DNA from: CAVUBL01 sp963837945
Lineage (GTDB): Bacteria > Acidobacteriota > Thermoanaerobaculia > Multivoradales > DATKCC01
Length of the DNA: 64,000 nt
Direction: 5' to 3'
NCBI GenBank assembly: GCA_963837945.1
Contig: CAWIQD010000030.1
Span: 124,001-188,000, forward strand
Under the pieces are notes generated by a model. It did no database searches and had not been told where the DNA came from. It was given only the letters and a program-made list of their open reading frames with translations. Positions 27,664 through 35,215 of the stretch are shown here, piece by piece. Each line of letters starts with the position of its first letter. The first letter of the stretch is position 1. The position numbers were made by a program, and so were the translations under genes.

Positions 27664-28485
27664 ATGGCGTTCCAGGGATCGCTCAAGGAGCTTCCCCTCC
27701 CGGACATCATTCAGCTCGTCTCGGTGTCCGGAAAGACCGGCGCCTTCACCTTGAGGAGCGGCGGTGCGAGCGGGGAGATCTTCCTTCGTAACGGGCAGAT
27801 CGTCCACGCCGAGAGCGGCGAGCTCTCGGGTGAGGAGGCGGTCTACGAGCTCGCCATCTGGACGGAGGGGGACTTCGTCTTCACGCCCGGCAAAGAGATC
27901 CAGACGACCACCATCCAGAAGTCGAACACCAACCTCCTGATGGAGGCCGCCCGGCGGATCGACGAGTGGCAGGTCCTGTCGAAGCGCATCCCGTCGACCC
28001 GCCTGGTCCCGGTGTTCACCACCCAGGTCGCCACCACCTCGGTCTCGTTCACCCCCGGCGAGTGGAAGCTGATCTGCAAGATCGACGAGCGGCGCTCGAT
28101 CGACGAGGTCGCGGCGGGGCTCGGGATGAGCCCGTTCGAGGCCTGCAAGCTGCTCTACGGCCTGATCACCTCGGGCCTGGTCACCCTGCGCGAGGGCCTC
28201 GGCGCGGTCGAGGCGGAGCGCCTGAAGACGATGGCGCCGGCCGAGCTCGACTCGATCGCCGCGGCGATTCATCGTCAGGCGACCGAGCTCCTGGGCAGCC
28301 ACGACCGGCTTTCGGACCTGGAGGCCGTCTACCGGATGAGTCGGACCGAGCTCGAGAACGGACGAGAGGTCGACGCCGTCCTCGACTTGATCCGATCGGA
28401 GGAGAAGATCGTCTCGGGAGCCCTGGGGCCGAACCAGTCCAAGGCCTTCCTGGAACGGGTGGGATCGCTGCTGCAGGGCCGTTGA
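27664..28485 (+). CDS. DUF4388 domain protein
   Basis: 273 aa. The N-terminal 90 residues match DUF4388 (MAFQGSLKELPLPDIIQLVS, GKTGAFTLRSGGASGEIFLR, GQIVHAESGELSGEEAVYEL). A winged-helix-like middle (FTPGEWKLICKIDERRSIDE...YGLITSGLVTLREG) and a helical tail follow. DUF4388 proteins are frequent in myxobacteria and Acidobacteriota and often associate with gliding or signalling, but the molecular role is unknown. Only 12 bp separate it from tonB, so it is probably part of the Ton operon. No signal peptide. Confidence 0.88.
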   Translation: MAFQGSLKELPLPDIIQLVSVSGKTGAFTLRSGGASGEIFLRNGQIVHAESGELSGEEAVYELAIWTEGDFVFTPGKEIQTTTIQKSNTNLLMEAARRIDEWQVLSKRIPSTRLVPVFTTQVATTSVSFTPGEWKLICKIDERRSIDEVAAGLGMSPFEACKLLYGLITSGLVTLREGLGAVEAERLKTMAPAELDSIAAAIHRQATELLGSHDRLSDLEAVYRMSRTELENGREVDAVLDLIRSEEKIVSGALGPNQSKAFLERVGSLLQGR

Positions 28486-28523
28486 CGAGCGCGCGGAAGA
28501 TCGACCGGTCGCCGGAATTTCCC

Positions 28524-28539
28524 GGGCACGAGACTTGCT
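28524..28539 (+). promoter_or_regulatory. Sigma-54-type promoter before the TPR gene
   Basis: GGGCACGAGACTTGCT: GG (28525-28526), exactly 10 nt, GC (28537-28538), matching TGGCACG-N4-TTGCW except the first T. A start near 28550 would give a leader of about 68 nt. Confidence 0.65.
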
Positions 28540-28617
28540 AACGGGAACGAGGCACCCGGTCCCATCCTCGAACGACCAGCGACATTGCGGGGCCGTCGGG
28601 TTAGAAAGGAGAACGCG

Positions 28618-29781
28618 ATGAGGAACCTCACCAGGGCACTGATCACCGCCGTTCTCGTCGTCGGAGTGGCCGTTCCCGCACGGGCCGGCTGGGACGAGGG
28701 CGTGAAGGCGTTCAAGAGCGGCAACTACAGCGTCGCCGCCAAGGAGTTCCAGGGGGTCGTCGAGGCGACGCCCGACTACGCCGCCGGCTACCTGATGCTG
28801 GGGCAGTCGCTGACCAAGCTCAACCGCGACGAGGACGCGGTCCGGGCCTACCGCAAGGCCTACGACCTCGACCCGAACAACGTCCAGTACCAGTTCGCGC
28901 TCGCCAACGCCTTCCTCGACACCAAGCGCTACGGCGACGCCGCGCAGCTCTTCGGCCGGATCGACCCCTCGAGCCTGCCGAGCCAGTACCAGGCCGCGTT
29001 CTTCAAGAACAAGACGATCGCCCTCGAGAAGGCCGGCCGGTCCGGAGACGTGCTCGGCTCGCTGCGCGACGCCGCGCGGAGCAAGCCGAACGATGCCGCC
29101 GTCCAGTACCAGTACGGTGTCGCCGCCTTCAACGCCGGGCAGATCTCGGAGGCGGTCAAGGCGCTCGGCCAGGCGGTCAAGACCGCGCCCTCGACCGAGA
29201 ACCGCACCGCCTACATGCAGGCCCTCATCCGTTCCGCGCGGGAGAACCCCTCCCAGAAGAGCGCGAGCTACGCCGCGGCGGTCGAGCAGGCCAAGGTGCT
29301 GGTCGGCCAGAGCCCGACCTACGACAACCTGCTCAGCCTCGGCGAGGCCCAGCTCGGAGCCAAGCAGTACCAGGGCGCCACCGACAGCTTTCAGAAGGCC
29401 GCCGCCAAGAAGCCCGGCGACTGGCTGGCCTACTACTATGCGAGTCAGGCGAGCACCGCCCTCGGCCAGTTCGAGAGCGCCGAAGCCGCACTCAAGAGGG
29501 CGCTCTCGACCGGGCCCTCGGCGCAGAACGAACGCCGTATCTACAAGCAGATCGGGTTCGTCAACGAGAAGCTGAAGAACTACGACGAAGCCAAGGTCGC
29601 CTACTCCAAGGCCGGCGATCAGGCTTCGATCGCGCGGGTCGAGAAGAACATGCAGATCGCCCAGGAGAACCAGAAGATCTCGGCCGAGAACCAGCGGATC
29701 GAAGAGATGCGCAAGGAGCAGGAGGACCTCGAGAAGCAGCTCAAGGACCTCAAGCAGGGCGGGCCGCCGCCGCTGCGCTAG
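28618..29781 (+). CDS. Secreted TPR protein with coiled-coil tail
   Basis: 387 aa from the ATG at 28618 (ribosome site AAAGGAG). Signal peptide residues 1-22 (ALITAVLVVGVAVPARA). At least six TPR units follow (GVKAFKSGNYSVAAKEF, GYLMLGQSLTKLNRDEDAV, YQFALANAFLDTKRYGDAA and others). A charged coiled coil then ends in EEMRKEQEDLEKQLKDLKQG. It is likely periplasmic, a scaffold for an envelope complex. It has its own sigma-54-type promoter and a perfect terminator, so it can be expressed separately from the Ton genes. Confidence 0.88.
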   Translation: MRNLTRALITAVLVVGVAVPARAGWDEGVKAFKSGNYSVAAKEFQGVVEATPDYAAGYLMLGQSLTKLNRDEDAVRAYRKAYDLDPNNVQYQFALANAFLDTKRYGDAAQLFGRIDPSSLPSQYQAAFFKNKTIALEKAGRSGDVLGSLRDAARSKPNDAAVQYQYGVAAFNAGQISEAVKALGQAVKTAPSTENRTAYMQALIRSARENPSQKSASYAAAVEQAKVLVGQSPTYDNLLSLGEAQLGAKQYQGATDSFQKAAAKKPGDWLAYYYASQASTALGQFESAEAALKRALSTGPSAQNERRIYKQIGFVNEKLKNYDEAKVAYSKAGDQASIARVEKNMQIAQENQKISAENQRIEEMRKEQEDLEKQLKDLKQGGPPPLR

Positions 29782-29800
29782 CAGCCCGATCCAGCACCCG

Positions 29801-29828
29801 AGGGGCCGCGAGCTCGCGGCCCCTTTTT
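29801..29828 (+). terminator. Rho-independent terminator after the TPR gene
   Basis: A perfect 24-bp palindrome (12-bp arms AGGGGCCGCGAG / CTCGCGGCCCCT) is followed at once by a T-run TTTTTCTTT, 20 bp after the stop codon. Confidence 0.92.
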
Positions 29829-29871
29829 CTTTGCCGTCGAGTCGGCCCGGAAACGGGGGGCGGCGCCGCGC

Positions 29872-29877
29872 TAGAAT
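29872..29877 (+). promoter_or_regulatory. -10-like TAGAAT before the barrel gene
   Basis: TAGAAT ends 11 nt before the ATG at 29889, implying an almost leaderless mRNA. It follows the upstream terminator directly. Confidence 0.5.
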
Positions 29878-29888
29878 GCGTCGCGGCC

Positions 29889-31208
29889 ATGCTCTCGGTT
29901 CCGATCTTCTGTCTCTGGGCGGCCCTGGCGCCGGTCCCGGCACCGGGCGCGTTCGCGCTGGCTCCGCCCCCGCCGCCCGCGGCCGCGGAGCAGGCCGCGG
30001 ACCAGGCCCCGCCGCCCGTCCCCGAGGCACCCACCCCCGCCGTCCCCTCCGAGCCCGCCGAGCCAGCTCCGGCGAGCGGCCCGGCGGCCGGCGCCGAGCA
30101 ACCCGCCGCGGACGCCGCCGGGAGCAAGGGAGACGAGCAGCTCTTCCCGGAGCTCAACGTCTACCTGCCCGAGGGGGAGCTCGACCTCCGGCTCAATCAC
30201 CTGGTCAAGAAGGTGTTCGTCGAGGGCCAGGTGAAGTACAACTTCGTCAACGGTGACATCTCGTCCTTCCTGCGCTACCGCTACTACGGCTACGCGCGCG
30301 CCTACCAGCTGAGCGTCTTCGACCAGATCGAGTTCGCCAGCATCGAGAGGTTCTCGAACCAGTTCGACCGCACGCGGGGCATCCTCGTCCTGACCGAGTG
30401 GCCGCGGACCTACAACCGGCGGATGTTCGCGCTCACCGAGCTCGACCGGATCACCTCCAACAAGGAAGCGTTCGTCTTCGACAACGGCAAGACGAACACC
30501 TTCCTGCGGCTCGGCTACCAGATCGGCACTCCGAACGACGAGCGGTCCAACGCCATCGTCGGCGAGAGCCGGGCGCGGGTCGAGCACCTGTTCACGGCGT
30601 TTCGCCAGATCGGTCCGGGCGACGCCGGCCTGACCGGGGCGCTCACCTGGGGCAGCGACCTGGTGCTGGGGGACTTCGACTATCTCAAGCTCGAGCTCTC
30701 CGGGATCAAGCGCTTCGAGCTCCCCCGTGGCGCCTTCCTGTTCGGCCGGATCCACGCCGGCACCTTCCTCGAGAAGACGGTGCTCGACCGGAACCTCGAG
30801 GAGGATCCCCGGCTCCCGATCACCGGCCGGTACTCGATCCCCCGCGAGGAGTACTTCAAGCTCGACGGACGGGACAACCTCAAGGGACTCGACGAGAGCC
30901 TCCGGGGCACCGACGAGATCCTCGGCACCTGGGAAGTGCTCTTCCCATGGTTCGTCGGCGAGAGCCGCTCGGCCCTCAAGCTCGACTGGCGCAACTGGTA
31001 CTGGGTGCTCTACACCGGAGCCGGGACGATCGGCTTCGACCGCCAGGTGATCTCCCAGCTCAACGACTACATCGAGGACGCCGGGGTCGGGTTCGAGTCC
31101 TCCTTCCGGCTCAAGAACTTCCAGTTCTTCTTCAGCGGCCTGGTCGCCCAGTCGTTCAACGCCGAAGGCGGGCTGAAGGTGCGTCTGGCCCTGAAGTCCT
31201 ACCACTGA
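29889..31208 (+). CDS. Outer-membrane beta-barrel protein, unknown family
   Basis: 439 aa. Signal peptide (FCLWAALAPVPAPGAFALA), then a Pro/Ala-rich spacer to about residue 80. The rest is a series of amphipathic beta strands with alternating aromatic residues (VEGQVKYNFVNGDISSFLRY, RYYGYARAYQLSVFDQIEF, FESSFRLKNFQFFFSGLVAQ). The C-terminus LKVRLALKSYH is like an outer-membrane barrel closing strand. The aromatic girdle and barrel-like length support an integral outer-membrane protein. I do not recognise the family; an Omp85-like relationship is possible but unproven. It is flanked by a TPR protein and an OmpA-type protein. Confidence 0.75.
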   Translation: MLSVPIFCLWAALAPVPAPGAFALAPPPPPAAAEQAADQAPPPVPEAPTPAVPSEPAEPAPASGPAAGAEQPAADAAGSKGDEQLFPELNVYLPEGELDLRLNHLVKKVFVEGQVKYNFVNGDISSFLRYRYYGYARAYQLSVFDQIEFASIERFSNQFDRTRGILVLTEWPRTYNRRMFALTELDRITSNKEAFVFDNGKTNTFLRLGYQIGTPNDERSNAIVGESRARVEHLFTAFRQIGPGDAGLTGALTWGSDLVLGDFDYLKLELSGIKRFELPRGAFLFGRIHAGTFLEKTVLDRNLEEDPRLPITGRYSIPREEYFKLDGRDNLKGLDESLRGTDEILGTWEVLFPWFVGESRSALKLDWRNWYWVLYTGAGTIGFDRQVISQLNDYIEDAGVGFESSFRLKNFQFFFSGLVAQSFNAEGGLKVRLALKSYH

Positions 31209-31251
31209 GCGCGACACGGCCGGTGGCGCGCGATGTGAGTATGTCTGTGTT

Positions 31252-31257
31252 AGAATT
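31252..31257 (+). promoter_or_regulatory. -10-like TAGAAT upstream of the OmpA-type gene
   Basis: TAGAAT matching the -10 style seen elsewhere in this window, about 120 nt before the start codon. It may be a second promoter beside the sigma-54-type site. Confidence 0.3.
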
Positions 31258-31275
31258 CTGCCGGGTTCTTTCTAT

Positions 31276-31291
31276 AGGCACGATCCTTGCT
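31276..31291 (+). promoter_or_regulatory. Sigma-54-type promoter before the OmpA-type gene
   Basis: AGGCACGATCCTTGCT: GG at 31277-31278, exactly 10 nt, GC at 31289-31290. It differs from TGGCACG-N4-TTGCW only in the first base. Expected start near 31302, leader about 75 nt. Confidence 0.65.
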
Positions 31292-31376
31292 CTTGTTTTC
31301 GGGGACGGTTCGCTGCCCCGTCAGGAGCTCCAAGGTTTTTTCCGCAGCTGTCCCAACTGACTTCGGAGGGAAATCC

Positions 31377-32696
31377 ATGAATTGGAAACGAAGCAGCGGG
31401 CTCTGGCTTCTCGCTGTGCTGCTCGCGACACCCGCAGCGATGGCTCAACCCGGCTCGGCTCCGACCGCCACTGGCGAAACGGGCCTGTTCACGCTGTTCA
31501 CCCCGGAGACCTTGCCCCAAGGGGACTGGTCCTTTGGTGTCTATTACAACAACTGGGACCGGGTCTTCGAGTTCGACGACCGCGCCGGCCTCGACATCCA
31601 CCAGCTCAGCGCCAGCATCGGCTGGGGCATCACCGACCGGTTCGAGCTCGCTCTCCAGGTGCCCTACCTGAACCTCGACGGGGACTTTCCCGACAGCGAG
31701 ATGTTCGGGAACCTGGGCGGCAGCTCGGAGAGCGGCCTGGGCAACGTCCACGTCGGCGGCAAGTATTGGCTGACCGGCGAGCGGGGCCAGGGCGGTTTCG
31801 CGCTCAACGCCTACGTCGAGGCGCCGACCGGTGACGACAAGGTCCTCGCCGGCGACACCGGCTACGGCGCCGGCCTCGAGTGGGCCAACCCCCACTGGGT
31901 GTTCGACGCCGGCTACCGGTTGCCCGGAGACCTCACCTTCGGCAACCAGAGCGTCTCGGTCTCCGACGAGCTCTCCGCGGGCGTCGGTAACGTCTTCGCG
32001 ATCAGCGACCGGCTGGACTGGATCACCGAGCTGGTGGGCACGTTCCCCACCGACAGCGACAAGGCGATCTTCAAGGACAGCGTCGACCTGACCACCGGCG
32101 GCCGCCTGTGGTTCGGCGCGAACGGCAACTGGGCGTTCAACTTCGGGCTGCGGACCGACGTGCTGCAGCTCGACCAGACCGACGAGCACTGCCCACTGGG
32201 CGGCCTGCTCGGCCTGACGTACTTCCCGCGCTGGCAGCCACCACCGCCGCCGCCACCGCCGGCGCCGGCCCCCGAGCCGCCGCCGCCACCACCGCCGGCG
32301 CCCGCGCCGAAGCCGGCTCCGCCGCCACCGCCGCCACCGGCCCCCAAGCCGAAGCCGGAGGAGCGGGTGACGGTGCAGTTCGGCAACGGCAGCGCTCGGC
32401 TCTCGAACATCGCCAAGGCGAAGCTCGACGACGTGGCGCTCCGGATGAAGCAGGACCCGAGCGCTCAGGCGCTGGTGATCGGCTACACCGACGATCGCGG
32501 GTCCAATTCGGCCAACCAGAAGATGAGCGAACGGCGTGCCGAGGCGGTCAAGACCTACCTGGTCCAGCGCCACGGCATCGATCCGAGTCGCATCCGGACC
32601 GAAGGCCGCGGCTCGGCCGAGCCGGTGGCGTCCAACGACACCGCCGCAGGCCGGGCGCAGAACCGCCGCGCAGTGGTGATCATCACCTTCGAGTAA
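31377..32696 (+). CDS. OmpA-family outer-membrane protein
   Basis: 439 aa from the ATG at 31377, after a GGAGGG ribosome site. Signal peptide ending PAAMAQP, then a barrel-like region (residues 35-285: WSFGVYYNNWDRVFEF, ALQVPYLNL, GGRLWFGANGNWAFNFGLR). A very Pro-rich linker follows, then an OmpA C-terminal peptidoglycan-binding domain (VQFGNGSARLSNIAKAKLDD, YTDDRGSNSANQKMSERRAE, GRGSAEPVASNDTAAGRAQN). It anchors the outer membrane to the cell wall. An upstream in-frame ATG at 31287 lies inside the promoter region and is unlikely to be used. Confidence 0.93.
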   Translation: MNWKRSSGLWLLAVLLATPAAMAQPGSAPTATGETGLFTLFTPETLPQGDWSFGVYYNNWDRVFEFDDRAGLDIHQLSASIGWGITDRFELALQVPYLNLDGDFPDSEMFGNLGGSSESGLGNVHVGGKYWLTGERGQGGFALNAYVEAPTGDDKVLAGDTGYGAGLEWANPHWVFDAGYRLPGDLTFGNQSVSVSDELSAGVGNVFAISDRLDWITELVGTFPTDSDKAIFKDSVDLTTGGRLWFGANGNWAFNFGLRTDVLQLDQTDEHCPLGGLLGLTYFPRWQPPPPPPPPAPAPEPPPPPPPAPAPKPAPPPPPPPAPKPKPEERVTVQFGNGSARLSNIAKAKLDDVALRMKQDPSAQALVIGYTDDRGSNSANQKMSERRAEAVKTYLVQRHGIDPSRIRTEGRGSAEPVASNDTAAGRAQNRRAVVIITFE

Positions 32697-32721
32697 CGCG
32701 GCGGGACAGGCAGTAGCCTCG

Positions 32722-32754
32722 AACCCCCGCCGGGAGATCCCGGCGGGGGTTTTT
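32722..32754 (+). terminator. Rho-independent terminator after the OmpA-type gene
   Basis: The stem CCCCCGCCGGGA pairs with TCCCGGCGGGGG with a very short loop and is followed by TTTTT, about 25 bp after the stop codon. Confidence 0.92.
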
Positions 32755-32760
32755 CGTAGC

Positions 32761-33678
32761 TCACCCCTCCTCGTCGAGCGGCGGCTCGCCGAGGCTTTCG
32801 CGACGCAGGGAGAAGACCGCCCCCACCAGGCCGGCGGCCGCGCCCAGAGCGACCAGGGCGAGGAGGTCCAGCGGACCGGGCGGGCGGGAGACCAGGGCGC
32901 CGCCCAACAACGAGCCCTCCAGTCGCCGCGCGGCGAGCCAGAAGACGCCGGCGAGGGCGGCCGCGGCGAGCCCTCCCCCCAGCAGTCCCTGGAGGGTCCC
33001 TTCGACGTAGAACGGACCCCGGATGTAGAACTCGGTCGCCCCGACCAGCCGCATGATCGAGATCTCCTCCTGGTAGAGGTAGGCGGTCAGGCGAATGACG
33101 CTGCCGATGGTGAAGACGGCGGCGGCCAGCAGGATCCCTCCGAGAGCGAGCCCGAGGCCCCGCACCACCGCCACGACCGCCGCGAGCCGGCGCACCCAGT
33201 CGCGGTCGTCGTCGACCATCGAGACCCCGGCGGCCCCGCGCAAGCCGTCGAGCCATGCCGCGTAGCGCTCGGCCCCGGCCGCCTCGGGATCCGCGTCGAT
33301 CTCGAGCGAGGCCGGCAGGGCTGCCTGCTCCCCCGCCACCAGGTCGGAGAGGCTCGGGAAGATGTCGACGAAGCGTCGGCGCGCCTCCGCCGCACTGACC
33401 GGCTGGGCCGAGCGCACCCAGGAGGGCGTCTGCGCCTCGTGGGCGAGCGCTTCGATCGCAGCGCCCGGCGTCCGGTCCTCGAAGTACACGACCACCCGAC
33501 TCTCGTCGCGCGCCTGCTCGACCACCCGTGCGAGGTTGCCGGCGACCATCAGGAAGACGCCGCCCACGAACAGGCTCACGGCGATGGTCGCCACGGCGAC
33601 CAGGCTCACCTTCCAGCTCCTGCCGAGGCTCACCCCGGCCTCCCGGACGAAGTAGGCGAGCGCCTTGCCGAGAGTCAT
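32761..33678 (-). CDS. ftsX: Cell-division ABC transporter permease FtsX
   Basis: 305 aa from the ATG at 33678, which overlaps the ftsE stop (ATGA). FtsX layout: a first transmembrane helix (VSLVAVATIAVSLFVGGVFL), an extracytoplasmic domain (VVVYFEDRTPGAAIEALAHE...VDIFPSLSDL), then three helices including QEEISIMRLVGATEFYIRGP, a conserved FtsX signature. With FtsE it activates peptidoglycan hydrolases at the septum. The reading frame is open further upstream, but that overlaps ftsE and is not coding. Confidence 0.94.
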   Translation of the reverse strand: MTLGKALAYFVREAGVSLGRSWKVSLVAVATIAVSLFVGGVFLMVAGNLARVVEQARDESRVVVYFEDRTPGAAIEALAHEAQTPSWVRSAQPVSAAEARRRFVDIFPSLSDLVAGEQAALPASLEIDADPEAAGAERYAAWLDGLRGAAGVSMVDDDRDWVRRLAAVVAVVRGLGLALGGILLAAAVFTIGSVIRLTAYLYQEEISIMRLVGATEFYIRGPFYVEGTLQGLLGGGLAAAALAGVFWLAARRLEGSLLGGALVSRPPGPLDLLALVALGAAAGLVGAVFSLRRESLGEPPLDEEG

Positions 33679-34391
33679 GCCTCCCCCTCGTCCTCGAGCG
33701 GCCGAAGCTCCGGCGGCGCGCTGCCCGGGATCTCCTCGTCCCGCACCAGGCGTCCGGCGTCGAGCCCGAGCACCCGGCCGCCCACGCGCTCGATGGTCGC
33801 CCGGTCGTGGGTGGCGAGCAGCACGGTCGTGCCCCGGGCGTTGATCTCCAGGAACAGGCGGACGATCTCCCACGAGAGGTCGGGGTCGAGGTTGCCCGTC
33901 GGCTCGTCGGCGATCAGGATGTCGGGTCGCGCGATCACCGCCCGCGCGATCGCGACGCGCTGCTGCTCGCCGCCGGAGAGCTCGCCGGGGAAGGCGTCGA
34001 CGCGGTGGGCCAGACCCACCCGGCGCAGGGCCCAGAGGGCGGCCCGCTTCTGGCTCTCGCGGTCGGAGCCGAGGATGCGCGGCAGGTAGGAGACGTTCTC
34101 GAAGACGGTCTTGCGCTCGATCAGCCGAAAGCTCTGGAAGACCACGCCGATGGTGCGCCGCAGGTAGGGGATCTTGTGACGAGGCAGCGAGGCGACGTTG
34201 CGGCCGTTGACCAGGATGCGCCCGGTCGAAGGGACCTCGCCCCGGTAGATGAGACGCAGCAAGGTGGTCTTGCCGGCGCCGCTCGCTCCGGTGAGGAAGG
34301 CGAACTGACCGCGGAGCAGGGAGAAGGTCACGTCTTCGAGGGCGAGCTGGCCTCCGGCGTACAGCTTGCCGACGTGGAAGAACTGGATCAC
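33675..34391 (-). CDS. ftsE: Cell-division ATP-binding protein FtsE
   Basis: 238 aa from a GTG. ABC ATPase motifs: Walker A LTGASGAGKTTLLRLI, signature LSGGEQQRVAIARAV, Walker B ILIADEPTGNLD and the switch His in LLATHD. IQFFHVGKLYAGG is the FtsE-type N-terminus. It is slightly longer at the C-terminus than E. coli FtsE. It is the first gene of the ftsE-ftsX pair, and a TAGACT hexamer (34402-34407, minus) lies 10 nt before its start. Confidence 0.95.
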   Translation of the reverse strand: MIQFFHVGKLYAGGQLALEDVTFSLLRGQFAFLTGASGAGKTTLLRLIYRGEVPSTGRILVNGRNVASLPRHKIPYLRRTIGVVFQSFRLIERKTVFENVSYLPRILGSDRESQKRAALWALRRVGLAHRVDAFPGELSGGEQQRVAIARAVIARPDILIADEPTGNLDPDLSWEIVRLFLEINARGTTVLLATHDRATIERVGGRVLGLDAGRLVRDEEIPGSAPPELRPLEDEGEA

Positions 34392-34401
34392 AAGGGGGCC
34401 C

Positions 34402-34407
34402 AGTCTA
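34402..34407 (-). promoter_or_regulatory. -10-like TAGACT before ftsE
   Basis: TAGACT on the minus strand, 10 nt before the ftsE GTG, in the recurrent short-leader arrangement. Confidence 0.45.
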
Positions 34408-34465
34408 CCTCAGCGCCCGGCCTCTCCCTGGCGAGGAATTTGCGCGGCAGAAACGCGCAGGCTCC

Positions 34466-34471
34466 TAGAAT
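34466..34471 (+). promoter_or_regulatory. -10-like TAGAAT before pgeF (leaderless)
   Basis: TAGAAT ends 6 nt before the pgeF ATG, so transcription should start at or next to the A of ATG. Confidence 0.55.
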
Positions 34472-34477
34472 GCGGGG

Positions 34478-35215
34478 ATGCGCAAGGCGCCCCCGACCAC
34501 GACCGACGAGCCGACGCCGCCCCTTGGCGGCCCCGTCCCGGCGGGCGGCCACCCGGTCTGGGCGGCCCGGGCCGGCCCGGTCGAGCTGCGCTTCGTCGGC
34601 CGTGGCGCCGGGGGGAGCCGGAGCGAGATCCTCGAGCGCGTCGAGGGCTCGCACCTGCCGGTCGCCGCCGCCCGCCAGGTCCACTCCGATCGCGTGCTCG
34701 AGGCCCGCCCCGGCCCGTGTGGCGAGGGCGACGCCCTGTGGACGGACCGTCGCGGGCTCGCCCTCTCGGTGATCACGGCGGACTGCGTGCCGGTCGTCCT
34801 GGCCGCGATCGGCGGCTCGCCGTCCCGAGCCGCCGGGCCGGTGGCCGTGATCCACGCCGGCTGGCGCGGCATCGAGGCCGGCGTGGTCGGCCGGACGGTC
34901 CGCGAGCTGGGCGTCGCGCCGGCGCAGCTCGGCGCCTGGATCGGGCCGGCGATCGGAGCCTGCTGCTACGAGGTGAGCGACGAGGTGGCGGCGCGGGTCG
35001 CCGGGGCGAGCGGCCCGGGGGTGGTGGTCGCCGGCCCGGGCGAGCGCCCCCATCTGGACCTGCCGGGCGCGGTCCGCCGCCAGCTTCTGGCGGCGGGCGT
35101 CGGCGAGCCGCGGATCGTCGTCCGTTGCACCCGCTGCGACGCGGAGTCGCTCTGGAGCTACCGGCGCGAGGGCCGGGGAGCGGGCCGGAACCTCGCCTTC
35201 GTCTGGATCACGTGA
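34478..35215 (+). CDS. pgeF: PgeF/YfiH (laccase-domain) family protein
   Basis: 245 aa. Multicopper polyphenol oxidase-like fold of the YfiH/YlmD family: RQVHSDRVLEA, LSVITADCVPVVLA, VAVIHAGWRGIEAGVVGRTV, IGPAIGACCYEVSDEV and VVRCTRCDAESLWSYRREG carry the conserved His/Cys metal ligands. Members act as purine nucleoside phosphorylases/adenosine deaminases, and PgeF edits peptidoglycan precursors that carry a wrong first residue. The ATG is preceded by a TAGAAT at leaderless distance. It converges on rlmN with an 8-bp overlap of the coding ends. Confidence 0.92.
   Translation: MRKAPPTTTDEPTPPLGGPVPAGGHPVWAARAGPVELRFVGRGAGGSRSEILERVEGSHLPVAAARQVHSDRVLEARPGPCGEGDALWTDRRGLALSVITADCVPVVLAAIGGSPSRAAGPVAVIHAGWRGIEAGVVGRTVRELGVAPAQLGAWIGPAIGACCYEVSDEVAARVAGASGPGVVVAGPGERPHLDLPGAVRRQLLAAGVGEPRIVVRCTRCDAESLWSYRREGRGAGRNLAFVWIT

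Noticed and set aside
26428..30030. A 1200-codon minus-strand ORF opposite the Ton genes
   Set aside because: Antisense shadow of exbD, tonB, DUF4388 and TPR genes, which have intact motifs and ribosome sites.
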